64,000 nucleotides of DNA, taken from Dictyoglomus sp. (GTDB lineage Bacteria; Dictyoglomota; Dictyoglomia; Dictyoglomales; Dictyoglomaceae). Position numbers and translations under genes: made by a program. The notes under the pieces were generated by a model. The model was not told where the DNA came from, ran no database searches, and saw nothing but the letters and a program-made list of their open reading frames with translations. The DNA lies in the NCBI GenBank assembly GCA_025060475.1, contig JANXBZ010000007.1, forward strand, positions 1 to 64,000. The letters run 5' to 3'. Shown piece by piece: positions 39,017 through 48,777 of this stretch (position 1 is its first letter; the number at the start of each line of letters is the position of its first letter).

Positions 39017-39373
39017 TTATAAAATCCTCATTAATTTATATGCGCCTTTTTTTAGACTATTTCTAATTTTACCTAAATTTGCTTCTCGTGCTGATACTAC
39101 TACTAAAACCGCAGGTTTTCCCTCTAGAGGCATTAAGAAGATCGCTCCTTCTTCATAAATAATAAGAATTTCCCTCGTATTCCCCTTTACTAACGTTTGT
39201 CCAATCATTGATGCTACCTTTAAGCCTCCAGATGCAACTCCTGCAACCTCTTCAGTATCTGTAGAATCTTTCGTAACTCCATCAATAGTTAATCCATCTT
39301 CGCTTACCAAAACTGAAGCTTGAATTCCCTCTGTTTTAATAATTTCCTCTAAAATCTCTTTAATATCCGCCAA
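39017..39373 (-). CDS. Roadblock/LC7-domain protein
   Basis: A 118-residue single-domain Roadblock/LC7 protein. ILEEIIKTEGIQASVLVSEDGLTI is the opening and EILIIYEEGAIFLMPLEG and VVVSAREANLGKIRNSLKK form the second half. Such proteins, for example MglB, dimerise and regulate small Ras-like GTPases or act in twitching and polarity systems. No partner GTPase (MglA-like) is visible in this window. It has a TTG start at 39373 after GGGGGAAG. It sits between tpiA and pgk, an unusual place for this family. Confidence 0.85.
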   Translation of the reverse strand: MADIKEILEEIIKTEGIQASVLVSEDGLTIDGVTKDSTDTEEVAGVASGGLKVASMIGQTLVKGNTREILIIYEEGAIFLMPLEGKPAVLVVVSAREANLGKIRNSLKKGAYKLMRIL

Positions 39374-39397
39374 ATCTTCCCCCCATAAATTTTTATA

Positions 39398-40591
39398 TTA
39401 TTTCTTTTCTAAAAGAACTGCTATACCTGGCAATACCTTCCCTTCTAAGAATTCAAGAGACGCTCCCCCACCAGTAGATATATGAGTAAATTTGTCTTCT
39501 AAGCCAAATTTCGATACTGCAGAGGCAGTATCCCCACCACCTACAATACTAACACAATTTTTATTATTAGCTATAGCCTTCGCTATCTCCCTTGTTCCAT
39601 CAGCAAATTTATCTATTTCAAAAATTCCCATAGGTCCATTCCATATTATTGTTTTTCCTTTTTCTATTTCTTTAACAAATTTTTCTATAGATTTTGGTCC
39701 AATATCTACACCTATATCATCAGGATCGAATTCACCTTTATTTTTAACCTTTGTTTCTGCTGTTTCAGATATTTCTTTAACAACTGTGGCATCATCAGGT
39801 AAAAGTAGTTTTATACCTTTTTCTTCTGCAGTCTTTATAAATTTTTTAGCTATTTCTACTTTATCCTCCTCTAAGATAGATTTTCCAATTTCAAATCCCT
39901 GAGCTTTCCAAAAAGTAAACATCATACCTCCGCCAATAATAAGAGTATCTACCTTTTCTAGAAGATTTTCGATAACTCCTATTTTATCAGATACTTTTGC
40001 TCCACCAAGAATACAAATAAAAGGTCTTTCAGGACTTTCTAAAGCTTTTCCCATAATTTCTATTTCTTTCTTTACTAAAAGACCTGCATAAGCAGGTAAA
40101 TATTGAGCAACTCCTGCAGTTGATGCATGAGCTCTATGGACTGTTCCAAAGGCATCACTAACATAAATATCTCCAAGTTTTGCTAATTTTTTTGCAAACT
40201 CGGGATCATTAGCTTCCTCTTCTTTATGAAACCTCAAATTTTCAAGAAGAATAACTTCTCCTGATTTCATATTTTCCACTTCTTTTTCTACATCTTCCCC
40301 AATACAATCATTCAACTTTTTAACAGGTCTTCCTAAAAGTTCACTTAATCTTTTCGCTACAGGATCTAACCTTAAATCATCCTGGACACCCTTTGGTCTT
40401 CCAAGATGAGACATTAAAATTACTTTTGCTTGTTTTTCTATTAGATATTGAATTGTTGGTAAAGCTTCCTTTATTCTTCTATCATCAGTAATAACTCCAT
40501 TTTTCATTGGGACATTAAAATCGACCCGAACTAAAACTCTTTTATTCTTCAAGTCTTCTTCTTTCAAATCCAAAATACTTAATTTAGGCAT
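39398..40591 (-). CDS. pgk: Phosphoglycerate kinase
   Basis: A 397-residue two-domain kinase. [16 protein letters not shown] and [13 protein letters not shown] form the 3-phosphoglycerate site. [24 protein letters not shown] and [13 protein letters not shown] form the nucleotide domain. It makes ATP from 1,3-bisphosphoglycerate. It is the first gene after its own consensus promoter, followed by the Roadblock gene, tpiA and secG. Confidence 0.97.
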   Translation of the reverse strand: MPKLSILDLKEEDLKNKRVLVRVDFNVPMKNGVITDDRRIKEALPTIQYLIEKQAKVILMSHLGRPKGVQDDLRLDPVAKRLSELLGRPVKKLNDCIGEDVEKEVENMKSGEVILLENLRFHKEEEANDPEFAKKLAKLGDIYVSDAFGTVHRAHASTAGVAQYLPAYAGLLVKKEIEIMGKALESPERPFICILGGAKVSDKIGVIENLLEKVDTLIIGGGMMFTFWKAQGFEIGKSILEEDKVEIAKKFIKTAEEKGIKLLLPDDATVVKEISETAETKVKNKGEFDPDDIGVDIGPKSIEKFVKEIEKGKTIIWNGPMGIFEIDKFADGTREIAKAIANNKNCVSIVGGGDTASAVSKFGLEDKFTHISTGGGASLEFLEGKVLPGIAVLLEKK

Positions 40592-40614
40592 CTTTCCTCC
40601 TCCTTTCTTTAAAT

Positions 40615-40642
40615 ATTATAGAATTACATATTTTTTTGTCAA
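40615..40642 (-). promoter_or_regulatory. Consensus promoter of the pgk operon
   Basis: On the minus strand TTGACA (40642-40637), a 16-nt spacer, then TATAAT (40620-40615). Both hexamers are perfect. Predicted start is near 40608, and an AAAGGAGGAGG ribosome-binding site follows in the short leader. Confidence 0.9.
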
Positions 40643-40650
40643 ACTTAAAA

Positions 40651-41607
40651 TTATTTAACAAACTTAGTTAATATAAACTTTGCTAGTTTATCCGCGTCAT
40701 GCCTAACTAAATCAGTTTCACTGATAAAATTTCCAGATAAGACTTTTACATTGAAATTTTTTAAATTATCTAGATCAACTTTAACAATATCTGCTCCCGA
40801 TTTTCTATATTTCTCTAAAAGTTCTTTTTTGGGAACCTTTGTATTTACGATTACATAATCAACAGGAACAAAACCTAGATGCTCCACTATAGCAGATAAA
40901 TGATTTGACGCAGAAAAACCAGAAGTCTCATAAGGTTGAGTCATAACATTACAAATATATATTCTGGGTATTTTTAAATTCCTAATAGTATTTTTAATTT
41001 CATCTATTAATAAATTAGGAAGAATACTTGTGAAAAGACTTCCCGGTCCAATGATTATTAAATCAGAATTTTCAAGAGCTTCTACTGCTTCTGGAGTTGC
41101 AGTTATAGGAGAAGAAGATACAAGAGATAATCTTTTAATTCTTCCTTCTTTATATGAAGAAATTGCTGTTTCTCCAATAACCTCCACTCCATTATCAAAA
41201 ATTGCTTTCAATTTAACTTTACATAATGTGGAAGGAAAAACTTGTCCCTTAATTGCCAAAACTTTACTTGCTTCTTTAATTCCCAAAAGGAAATCTCCAA
41301 GAATCGATGACATGGCAACTAAAAAAATATTTCCAAAGGAATGGCCTTTAAGATCTCCATTATTAAAACGATATTGAAATAATTTTGTCATTAATGCTTC
41401 TTCATCCGCTAGTGCTACCAGGCAATTTCTTATATCTCCAGGAGGTAATACATCTAGATCTTTGCTTAACCTTCCAGAACTTCCCCCATCGTCACTTACT
41501 GTTACAATAGCATTTAATCTCAGAGGATATTTCTTCAAACCCCTAAGAATAGTAGATAAACCAGTTCCACCACCAATAACAGTAACAACAGGAGATTTCC
41601 TTTTCAT
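40651..41607 (-). CDS. yvcK: YvcK/CofD-like gluconeogenesis and cell-shape factor
   Basis: A 318-residue CofD-fold protein with the glycine-rich VIGGGTGLSTILRGLK start (Gly12-Gly16), VSDDGGSSGRLSKDL, PPGDIRNCLVAL and RFNNGDLKGHSFGNI. Family members bind UDP-sugars and influence cell-wall synthesis and growth on gluconeogenic carbon. It begins 1 nt after the rapZ stop. The usual third partner, whiA, does not follow; the pgk promoter comes next. Confidence 0.93.
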   Translation of the reverse strand: MKRKSPVVTVIGGGTGLSTILRGLKKYPLRLNAIVTVSDDGGSSGRLSKDLDVLPPGDIRNCLVALADEEALMTKLFQYRFNNGDLKGHSFGNIFLVAMSSILGDFLLGIKEASKVLAIKGQVFPSTLCKVKLKAIFDNGVEVIGETAISSYKEGRIKRLSLVSSSPITATPEAVEALENSDLIIIGPGSLFTSILPNLLIDEIKNTIRNLKIPRIYICNVMTQPYETSGFSASNHLSAIVEHLGFVPVDYVIVNTKVPKKELLEKYRKSGADIVKVDLDNLKNFNVKVLSGNFISETDLVRHDADKLAKFILTKFVK

Positions 41608-41608
41608 A

Positions 41609-42493
41609 TCACAAAGTATCTCTTAAAATATCTCTATGAAAAACCTTTACAGGATAATTGGAAGAAAGATATTCTGCTAATAGTTCCGCAATTACTACTG
41701 CTCTATGTCTTCCCCCCGTACATCCAATGGAAATATTTAAATGGGTTTTTCCTTCTTCCTGATATAAAGGAATTAAAAAATTTAAGAAATCTTTTACATG
41801 TTTCAAGAATTCATGAGTTTCTTTTTGATTTAATAAATACTCCCTAACTTTAGGAGAATCTCCCGATAAAAATCTCAATTCCTTCTCATAGTAGGGATTT
41901 GGTAAAAACCTTACATCAAAAATAAGATGAGAATCTAAAGGAATTCCGTATTTAAACCCAAAGGAATATATTGTAATAAAAAGATGTCCCTTGGAAATAT
42001 AATTTAAGCCTTCAATATAGTTTAAAATTTTCTCTTTTAATGACTTTGGTGTTAAATTACTAGTATCTAAAATATAAGTTGCTAAACTCCTTATTTCTTC
42101 AAGCCTTTGTCTTTCTAGTTTGATACTTTCTAGTATTCCTATTCCTTCTTTTGCAAGAGGATGTCTTCTCCTTGTTTCATTATATCTTCTTACCAAAGTC
42201 TCCTCATCTGCTTCTAAAAATAAAAGCATGTATTTAATATGATACTTTTGAAGACTCTCAAATACATCCTTAAAATTTTGTAAAAACTCTTCGCTTCTAA
42301 TATCGGTAACTAAAGCAATTTTTGAGATTTTTCCATCAGTATTTATACATAGTTCTATTAAAGTTGGAATAAGATTAGGAGGAAGATTATCCACACAAAA
42401 GAAACCAATATCTTCTAAAATATGTAAAGCTTGTGATTTCCCTGCTCCAGATAAACCTGTTATAATTATAAGTTGAAAATCATTTTCTTTCAT
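41609..42493 (-). CDS. rapZ: RNase adapter/nucleotide-binding protein RapZ (YvcJ)
   Basis: A 294-residue P-loop protein. Walker A GLSGAGKS is at 13-20, DNLPPNLIP follows, and the C-terminal domain has FGFKYGIPLDSHLIFDVRFLPNPYY and SIGCTGGRHRAVVIAE. ATG 42493 is the family start. A frame open to 42661 would add 56 atypical residues across the divergent PBP gene and is rejected. No ribosome-binding site precedes the ATG, while TATAAT ends 7 nt upstream, so the transcript is probably leaderless. Confidence 0.92.
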   Translation of the reverse strand: MKENDFQLIIITGLSGAGKSQALHILEDIGFFCVDNLPPNLIPTLIELCINTDGKISKIALVTDIRSEEFLQNFKDVFESLQKYHIKYMLLFLEADEETLVRRYNETRRRHPLAKEGIGILESIKLERQRLEEIRSLATYILDTSNLTPKSLKEKILNYIEGLNYISKGHLFITIYSFGFKYGIPLDSHLIFDVRFLPNPYYEKELRFLSGDSPKVREYLLNQKETHEFLKHVKDFLNFLIPLYQEEGKTHLNISIGCTGGRHRAVVIAELLAEYLSSNYPVKVFHRDILRDTL

Positions 42494-42500
42494 GGAATTT

Positions 42501-42506
42501 ATTATA
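42501..42506 (-). promoter_or_regulatory. rapZ -10 box at leaderless distance
   Basis: TATAAT on the minus strand (42506-42501) ends 7 nt before the rapZ ATG. A weak -35 (TTTATT) lies at 42529-42524. The divergent PBP gene starts at 42552, so both promoters share this 58-nt gap. Confidence 0.6.
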
Positions 42507-42551
42507 CAATAAAAATAAGATAAAATAAAAGATGGTATTTTGGAGGAATAA

Positions 42552-44483
42552 ATGAGAAAAAGGTTCATAAATGAAATTCCTTTAACAAAAAAGGAAGGGA
42601 AAACAAAAAAAATTTTTAAGGGTCTTTTTTTTACTATAACCATACTTGTGCTTTTAAGCATAGCGATTGCTATTTCTTATGTGGCTATAGTAATTAAAGA
42701 TGCTCCTCCCATTGATAAATGGATGGAATTAAGGCCCAATGAAACCACTTTTATATATAGCAGTGACAATAAAATTTTAGGAAAGTTATATAAGGAAAAC
42801 AGAATAATAGTTCCCCTTTATAAAATCTCTCCATACTTACAAAAAGCAGTAGTAGTCTCAGAAGATGAAAACTTTTACAATCATTCTGGAATAAGTATAA
42901 GAGGAATTATTAGAGCTATATGGAATGATCTTCTAGCAATAAAAGATCCTAATAGAACAATTCAAGGAGGAAGTACTATAACTCAGCAAGTAGCAAGATT
43001 ACTTTTTCTTTCTCTAGAAAGAACTATAAAAAGAAAAATTCAAGAGATTTATATTGCCCTTAAACTGGAAAAATATTATACAAAACAAGAAATATTAGAG
43101 ATGTATCTTAATCTAGTATATTGGGGAAATGGAGCCTATGGAGCAGAAGCAGCAGCTCAAATTTATTTTGGGAAGTCTGCAAAAGACTTAAATTTAGAAG
43201 AAAGTGCCCTATTAGCAGGTATTCTTCCAGCTCCAGAAATCTATAATCCATATAAAAATCCAGAACGAGCTAAACTGATGAGAAATATTGTTTTAGAAAG
43301 GCTATATAATGAAGGCTATATAAGTGAAAAGGAATTTAAAAAAGCCTATAATTCTCCCTTAAAAATTCTTCCTCCAAAAAGATCAAGTTACCTTGCTCCA
43401 TATTTTTTTGATTATGTAGTAAAAGAACTAATCAAAAGATTTGGAAAAGATACGGTCTATCAGGGAGGACTAAAAGTGTATACAACCCTGGATTTAAATT
43501 TACAAAAAATAGCTGAAGACTCTTTAAGAAAAATTATCCAGAAATATGGAAAGGAATATAATGTTTCTCAAGGAGCATTGATCGCTATTGAGCCTTCTAC
43601 TGGTTATATAAAAGCATGGGTTGGTGGATTAGACTACTCTAAAAGTCAATTTGATAGAGTTAGTCAAGCAATGAGACAACCAGGTTCCTCTTTTAAGCCC
43701 TTTGTCTATCTCACGGCTTTACAGAGAGGTTTTAAATCGTCAGATCTTTTGGAAGAAAAAGAACTTTCATATAAATTTAATAATAAGATTTGGAAACCTA
43801 AAAATTACGATGATAAATTACATGGAACTGTTTCCTTGGAAGAAGCCCTTAAATATTCATATAATATCGCGACTATCTCCCTTTTAGAAGAAGTAGGAGT
43901 AGGCGAGGTTATAAGAAATGCCCGAAGAATGGGCATAGAAAGCGAGCTTGAACCGAGTTTAGCCTTAGCCTTAGGAACCTCAGTGGTTACTCTCTTAGAA
44001 CTCACTCGTGCTTATACAGTTCTCGCAAATGGAGGATTTCGAATAGTTCCAATTTCTATATTAAGAGTTGAAGATGGTAAAGGAAATATTCTTTTAAACA
44101 ATGAACCCCAACTAGTTCCTGTTTTAGATAGAGATGTTGTAGCTTCTTTAGTAAAAATAATGAAAAAAGTAATAACAGAGGGAACAGGTAGAAGAGCAAA
44201 TATTGGAAGACCATGTGCAGGAAAAACTGGAACAACTGATGATTATAGAGATGCTTGGTTTCTTGGTTTTACTCCTGAGTTATGCGTAGGAGTCTGGGTA
44301 GGAAATGACGATTACTCGAAAACAAAGAATGTTGTAGGAGGCTTTATCCCCGCAATGATCTGGAAAGAATTTATGTCCAATGCTTTGAAAGACAAACCAA
44401 TTAAAGATTTTGACTTTCTTTATTCCTCATCAGAAGGAACTCAAACCTCAACTGTTGAAACTACAGAGACTTTAACTCCATAG
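42552..44483 (+). CDS. Class A penicillin-binding protein (transglycosylase/transpeptidase)
   Basis: A 643-residue bifunctional peptidoglycan synthase. A short cytoplasmic tail and one membrane helix (about 22-48) are followed by the GT51 domain, with [10 protein letters not shown] (catalytic Glu104), [11 protein letters not shown] and the [15 protein letters not shown] block. The transpeptidase domain has SSFK (Ser379, Lys382), an SYN motif (about 437) and KTGTT near 560. The C-terminal tail is short and Ser/Thr-rich. GGAGG precedes the ATG by 7 nt. Its last 23 nt overlap the end of the convergent hisIE gene. Confidence 0.95.
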   Translation: MRKRFINEIPLTKKEGKTKKIFKGLFFTITILVLLSIAIAISYVAIVIKDAPPIDKWMELRPNETTFIYSSDNKILGKLYKENRIIVPLYKISPYLQKAVVVSEDENFYNHSGISIRGIIRAIWNDLLAIKDPNRTIQGGSTITQQVARLLFLSLERTIKRKIQEIYIALKLEKYYTKQEILEMYLNLVYWGNGAYGAEAAAQIYFGKSAKDLNLEESALLAGILPAPEIYNPYKNPERAKLMRNIVLERLYNEGYISEKEFKKAYNSPLKILPPKRSSYLAPYFFDYVVKELIKRFGKDTVYQGGLKVYTTLDLNLQKIAEDSLRKIIQKYGKEYNVSQGALIAIEPSTGYIKAWVGGLDYSKSQFDRVSQAMRQPGSSFKPFVYLTALQRGFKSSDLLEEKELSYKFNNKIWKPKNYDDKLHGTVSLEEALKYSYNIATISLLEEVGVGEVIRNARRMGIESELEPSLALALGTSVVTLLELTRAYTVLANGGFRIVPISILRVEDGKGNILLNNEPQLVPVLDRDVVASLVKIMKKVITEGTGRRANIGRPCAGKTGTTDDYRDAWFLGFTPELCVGVWVGNDDYSKTKNVVGGFIPAMIWKEFMSNALKDKPIKDFDFLYSSSEGTQTSTVETTETLTP

Positions 44484-45105
44484 ATCTTTTATGTCTTCTA
44501 ACCATTTCTTCAATTATATCTCTAAAGGATAAATCTCTAGAAATCAAAGCAACCAAAAGATGATACATAAGATCAGAAATTTCGTATGTTAAGCTTTCTT
44601 TATCATCTTTCATACCAGATATTATTACTTCTATAGATTCTTCTCCTACTTTTTGCATTATTTTCTCTAAACCCTCTTTAAAAAGTTTTGTAGTATAAGA
44701 ATTTTCAGGAAGAGTTTCTTTTCTTTCCTTAATCAACTCTTCTAAATAAAATAAGAAGTTTTCAGGTAAATTATTTACACTTCTATAAAAACAGGAATAA
44801 TTACCTGTATGACAAGCACTGCCCTTTTGTTCCACAATAAGTAAAATAGCATCACCATCACAGTCAATTTTTATATCTAAAACCCTTTGAATATTTCCTG
44901 ATGTTTCTCCTTTATGCCATAACTCTTTTCTGCTTCTACTCCAATACCAAGCTTCTTTTGTCTCAAGAGTTTTTTTCAAGGCAAACTCATTCATATATGC
45001 CAACATTAAAACTCTTCCAGTTTTATAATCCTGAACAATTACGGGAATAAGTCCATTTTCATCAAATTTAATATTCTTTAATAATTCTAATAAATTCTTA
45101 TTCAT
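44461..45105 (-). CDS. hisIE: Bifunctional phosphoribosyl-AMP cyclohydrolase / phosphoribosyl-ATP pyrophosphatase
   Basis: A 214-residue fusion for steps 2 and 3 of histidine synthesis. The HisI domain (about 1-115) has [39 protein letters not shown] and a Cys/His zinc set including KGSACHTG. The HisE domain (about 125-210) has [11 protein letters not shown] and [12 protein letters not shown]. It is the last gene of the his operon and its 3' end overlaps the convergent PBP gene by 23 nt. Confidence 0.95.
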   Translation of the reverse strand: MNKNLLELLKNIKFDENGLIPVIVQDYKTGRVLMLAYMNEFALKKTLETKEAWYWSRSRKELWHKGETSGNIQRVLDIKIDCDGDAILLIVEQKGSACHTGNYSCFYRSVNNLPENFLFYLEELIKERKETLPENSYTTKLFKEGLEKIMQKVGEESIEVIISGMKDDKESLTYEISDLMYHLLVALISRDLSFRDIIEEMVRRHKRSMELKSL

Positions 45106-45856
45106 CCCTCACAATAATACCTTTACCTGCTAAATAATTTTTAACTTCTCTAATAGTATAATTTCCGTAATGAAAAATTGATGCAGCAAGAACTGCATCT
45201 ACACCTATCTCAAAAGCTTTATATAAATCTTCAAGAGTTCCTGCACCTCCTGATGCAATTACAGGAATATTTGTTAATGCTACTGCAGTTTCTAAAAGTT
45301 CCAAATCATATCCCTTTTTATGTCCATCTGCATCTATGCTTGTGAGAAGAATTTCTCCCGCTCCTCTTTTTTCAACTTCAACTATCCAATCTTTAAAATC
45401 AATTCCTGTTGCTTCTTTTCCACTTTTTATATAAACTTCCCATTTACTATGAGCTACTTTCTTAGCATCTATAGCAATAACTAAACATTGACTTCCAAAT
45501 TCCATTGCTACTTTATTTATTAATAATGGATCCTTTACAGCAGAAGTATTTATAGAAACCTTGTCCGCTCCTGCTCTTAACAACTCCCTCACATCTTCTA
45601 TAGTTCTAATTCCTCCACCAACAGTAAGAGGAATAAAAAGTTCTCTCGCAACTTCTCTTACTAATTTTAAAAAAGTTTTCCTACTTTCCAAAGTTGCGGT
45701 TATATCTAAAAGAACTAACTCATCCGCTCCATCTTTCTCATATTTTCTTGCAAAATCCACTGCTAATCCTATGGTCTCAAGATTTTCAAAACTCCTCCCC
45801 TTTACTACGTATTCTCCTATAGTATCTAGACAGGGAATAATTCTTTTAGCTAACAT
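45098..45856 (-). CDS. hisF: Imidazole glycerol phosphate synthase cyclase subunit
   Basis: A 252-residue (beta-alpha)8 barrel that cyclises PRFAR with ammonia from HisH. The catalytic Asp residues lie in RIIPCLD (Asp11) and VIAIDAKK (about 130). [13 protein letters not shown] and [12 protein letters not shown] are the phosphate loops. The segment after CLD (TIGEYVVKG) differs slightly from the common DxGRVVKG but is seen in HisF relatives. It overlaps hisA and hisIE by 7 and 8 nt. Confidence 0.95.
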   Translation of the reverse strand: MLAKRIIPCLDTIGEYVVKGRSFENLETIGLAVDFARKYEKDGADELVLLDITATLESRKTFLKLVREVARELFIPLTVGGGIRTIEDVRELLRAGADKVSINTSAVKDPLLINKVAMEFGSQCLVIAIDAKKVAHSKWEVYIKSGKEATGIDFKDWIVEVEKRGAGEILLTSIDADGHKKGYDLELLETAVALTNIPVIASGGAGTLEDLYKAFEIGVDAVLAASIFHYGNYTIREVKNYLAGKGIIVRDE

Positions 45857-46578
45857 AGTAGAATTCTTTCTGCCTCCTTAAAATCTATTCTTCCCTCTAA
45901 AAGTGCTCTCCCTATAATTACACCTTTTATCCTGTTATTATATTTAATATTTAATTCCTTGAGCTTTATTAAGTCTTCTAGAGAACTAATACCACCAGCA
46001 ATCCATAAATAAAAACTCGTATTTTCTAAAATAAAGGAAATTAGATCTTTATCTATACCCTTTAATGTTCCATCTCTAGAGATATCAGTAAAAATAATTT
46101 CTTTAAAATCCAAATGCTCCAACTTTACTTTAATTTCCTCCCAAGGAATTTCTTCTTTCCATCCTTTTATTGATATCTTCCTATTTTTCCAATCTATGCT
46201 AGGAATAATTTTCTCCTGAAATTTTTCCTTTAAATTCTTAAGAAAGCTTAAATCTTCTTTTAAGAAACTACTTATAATAACCCTCCATGCTCCAAAGGAT
46301 AAAATTTTTTGAATTTTTTCAATAGAACGAATACCTCCTCCTACTTCTATAGGAATTGGTGTATTTTTTATGATTCTTTCTATAAGATCCACGTTAGTTT
46401 CTTCACCTCGGATTGCTCCTTCTAAGTCCACAAGATGAAGTGCCTTTGCCCCCTTTTTATACCAAAAAAGAGCTAAATCACAAGGATTATCAATTTGAAG
46501 AATAATACTTTTTTCTTCTCCTCTTTCCATCCTAACAACTTTTCTCTGAAATAAATCAATTGCAGGAAGAATAATCAT
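45850..46578 (-). CDS. hisA: ProFAR isomerase HisA
   Basis: A 242-residue barrel converting ProFAR to PRFAR. Catalytic Asp is in ILPAIDLFQ (Asp8), IEVGGGIRSIEKI and WIAGGISSLEDL are phosphate loops, and FTDISRDGTLKGID holds the second Asp. It overlaps hisH by 23 nt, indicating coupled translation. Confidence 0.95.
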   Translation of the reverse strand: MIILPAIDLFQRKVVRMERGEEKSIILQIDNPCDLALFWYKKGAKALHLVDLEGAIRGEETNVDLIERIIKNTPIPIEVGGGIRSIEKIQKILSFGAWRVIISSFLKEDLSFLKNLKEKFQEKIIPSIDWKNRKISIKGWKEEIPWEEIKVKLEHLDFKEIIFTDISRDGTLKGIDKDLISFILENTSFYLWIAGGISSLEDLIKLKELNIKYNNRIKGVIIGRALLEGRIDFKEAERILLC

Positions 46579-47173
46579 AAATATAATCTAAAAAATTTTT
46601 TAATAACTTTAATCCCCAAAAACTACTTTTTTCAGGATGAAATTGAACACCAAAAATTGAATCTTTTTCGATTACAGAAGGAAATTTTTCATCATAAAAA
46701 GTTTCTCCAACTACTATATCTTTTTCTATTACATCTACATAATAAGAATGGACAAAATAAAAAAAGGAATTATCCTTAATTCCCTTAAAGAGAATAGAAT
46801 CCTTTCTTATTTTTACCTGATTCCAACCTAAATGAGGCAATTTCTTACTTTTCAATTTTAAAACCTTTCCTGAAAAGAGATTGAGCCCTTTCTTTCCAAT
46901 AGCTTCTTCACTTTCCTCAAAAAGAATTTGCATTCCTAAACATATTCCTAAATAAGGTTTAACTTTAATCAATTGTTTTAATATATTAATTTTATTACCT
47001 TCTCTCAAGGAATTTATAGCTTGAGAAAAACTACCCTGTCCAGGAAATATTAGTGCTCTTCCCTTCTCCCAATCCCTTGGATTTGAAGATACTGTAGCTT
47101 TAACCTTCAAAAAATCTAAAGCTTTTAAAATACTAAAAAGATTTCCTCCTCCATAATCGATAATTACTATCAT
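46556..47173 (-). CDS. hisH: Imidazole glycerol phosphate synthase glutaminase subunit
   Basis: A 205-residue class I glutamine amidotransferase. IVIIDYGGGNLFS is the start, the nucleophile Cys lies in LGICLGMQILFE (about 81), and the His-Glu pair lies in GVQFHPEKSS near 185. It passes ammonia to HisF. It overlaps hisB by 4 nt and hisA by 23 nt; hisF lies one gene further down. Confidence 0.95.
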   Translation of the reverse strand: MIVIIDYGGGNLFSILKALDFLKVKATVSSNPRDWEKGRALIFPGQGSFSQAINSLREGNKINILKQLIKVKPYLGICLGMQILFEESEEAIGKKGLNLFSGKVLKLKSKKLPHLGWNQVKIRKDSILFKGIKDNSFFYFVHSYYVDVIEKDIVVGETFYDEKFPSVIEKDSIFGVQFHPEKSSFWGLKLLKNFLDYIYDYSSCN

Positions 47174-47730
47174 AATATCTTTCCTTTAGTTGATGGTATT
47201 CTTTCTTCCATTCTTGTTGCTTCTTTTAAAGCTAAACCTAAAGCTTTAAATATTGCTTCTTGAATATGATGTAAATTTTCTCCTGAGACTATATTTACAT
47301 GTAAAGTAATTTTTGATTCATTTACAAAAGCCCTTAAAAATTCCTTTATTAGATCATTACCTTCTTTTCTAATCTCATCTTTCCATCCTAAATAAGGCCT
47401 TCCACTAATATCAATAGCTATTAAAATTAAAGCGTCATCCATAGGAAGAATCTGATGAGAAAATCTTTTAAAATTGGAGTTAGCCAATGCATTTTTCAAA
47501 GCCATCCCAAGAGTCAAACCTAAATCTTCTATAAGGTGATGGTGATCAACTTCTAGATCTCCCTTTGCATTTATTTCTAAATTAAAAGAAGAATAGAAGA
47601 TAAGAGTTTCAAGAAGATGCTTCCAATAAGGGATAGGAAATTCACCCTCTATTTTTCCATCACCATCTAAATCTAAAATTAACTTTATCTTTGTTTCCTT
47701 TGTTTCTCTTTCAATTTCTGCCTTTCTCAT
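47170..47730 (-). CDS. hisB: Imidazoleglycerol-phosphate dehydratase
   Basis: A 186-residue monofunctional IGP dehydratase without the phosphatase domain. The metal-binding motifs are DHHHLIEDLGLTLG (about 63-76) and LHHIQEAIFKALGLAL near the C-terminus. No histidinol-phosphatase gene is visible in the operon, so that step must be supplied from elsewhere. It overlaps the hisC 3' end by 20 nt. Confidence 0.95.
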   Translation of the reverse strand: MRKAEIERETKETKIKLILDLDGDGKIEGEFPIPYWKHLLETLIFYSSFNLEINAKGDLEVDHHHLIEDLGLTLGMALKNALANSNFKRFSHQILPMDDALILIAIDISGRPYLGWKDEIRKEGNDLIKEFLRAFVNESKITLHVNIVSGENLHHIQEAIFKALGLALKEATRMEERIPSTKGKIL

Positions 47731-48775
47731 TTATCACCTCGTATATACATTCTAAGAATTGTCTATTCTCATCTTCATTTCCCACGGTAATTCTTAAAGT
47801 ATTTTCTAGAAGCATTTCTTTACTAAAATCTCTTACTGCAATTCCCTTCTGGTTTAAACGTCTTTCTAGGTCTTCTTTCAATATACTTCTTATCAAAAAG
47901 AAGTTAGTAAAAGAAGGATATACTTTTAAATCTGAAATCTTTTTTAGTTCATTATATAAGTGTTCCCTTTGAGACTTGATAATTTCAATTCTTTTCTTCA
48001 GTAATTCCCAGTATTTTAAAACAATTTCTCCTGCAATTTGAGAAAAAAGATTTAAATTATAAGGAAGTCTATAATTTTCTAAATATTCTATTATCTCAGG
48101 ATTTGCCATCAGGTATCCCAATCTTATTCCTGCACAAGAAAAAGCTTTGGAAAAGGTTCTTAAGATTAAAAGATTTGGGAAATTTTTTAAAAATTCTAAA
48201 AAAGTTATCTCAGAGAATTCATAATAAGCTTCGTCTATGATTATAAAACCCTGAAATTCTCTTAATTTTTCTAAATCATCAAAACTTAGTAGTAAATTCC
48301 CCGTAGGATTATTTGGATTACAAAAAACTACTAATTTTATATCCTTATCAATATAATTCTCAAAGATTTTCCATGGAAAACTAAAGTCTTCTTTATTTAG
48401 TGTGATACATATTAAATCCGCATCCTTTTGTAGAAATATCTTAGAATAAAGAGGAAACGTAGGTTGAGGTAATATTACCTTATCCTTTGGCTTTAAAAGG
48501 GCATTCGCAATTATATTTATTATTTCTCCAGAGCCATTTCCCAAAAGAAAATATTCCTCTTCCATTCCTATAAACTCAGCTAAAGCTTTCTTTAAACTTC
48601 GAGCTTTACTATCTGGATATCTATTCCAAGAAAAACTCATTAATCTTTCAAGAACTTCCTTTTTAATTTCATAAGGTAAATCATAAGGGTTTTCGTTTCT
48701 TGCAAGACATATAGGTAATTCTTTAACTTCTACCTTATATCCTTTATATTCCTTATTTATAATATTCCTCCACAT
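47711..48775 (-). CDS. hisC: Histidinol-phosphate aminotransferase
   Basis: A 354-residue fold-type I PLP enzyme. ARNENPYDLP, GNGSGEIINIIANAL, NPNNPTG, IIDEAYYEF and the Schiff-base Lys in RTFSKAFSCAGIRLGYL (about 213) are all present. It lies between hisD and hisB. Length is normal. Confidence 0.95.
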   Translation of the reverse strand: MWRNIINKEYKGYKVEVKELPICLARNENPYDLPYEIKKEVLERLMSFSWNRYPDSKARSLKKALAEFIGMEEEYFLLGNGSGEIINIIANALLKPKDKVILPQPTFPLYSKIFLQKDADLICITLNKEDFSFPWKIFENYIDKDIKLVVFCNPNNPTGNLLLSFDDLEKLREFQGFIIIDEAYYEFSEITFLEFLKNFPNLLILRTFSKAFSCAGIRLGYLMANPEIIEYLENYRLPYNLNLFSQIAGEIVLKYWELLKKRIEIIKSQREHLYNELKKISDLKVYPSFTNFFLIRSILKEDLERRLNQKGIAVRDFSKEMLLENTLRITVGNEDENRQFLECIYEVINEKGRN

Positions 48776-48777
48776 CT

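Noticed and set aside
39492-39902. Long plus-strand frame opposite pgk
   Set aside because: Antisense shadow of pgk with low-complexity Ser/Pro/Ile composition and no family match.
42494-42661. N-terminal extension of rapZ (56 residues)
   Set aside because: It overlaps the divergent PBP gene, is hydrophobic and unlike the family, and the standard RapZ start is at 42493.
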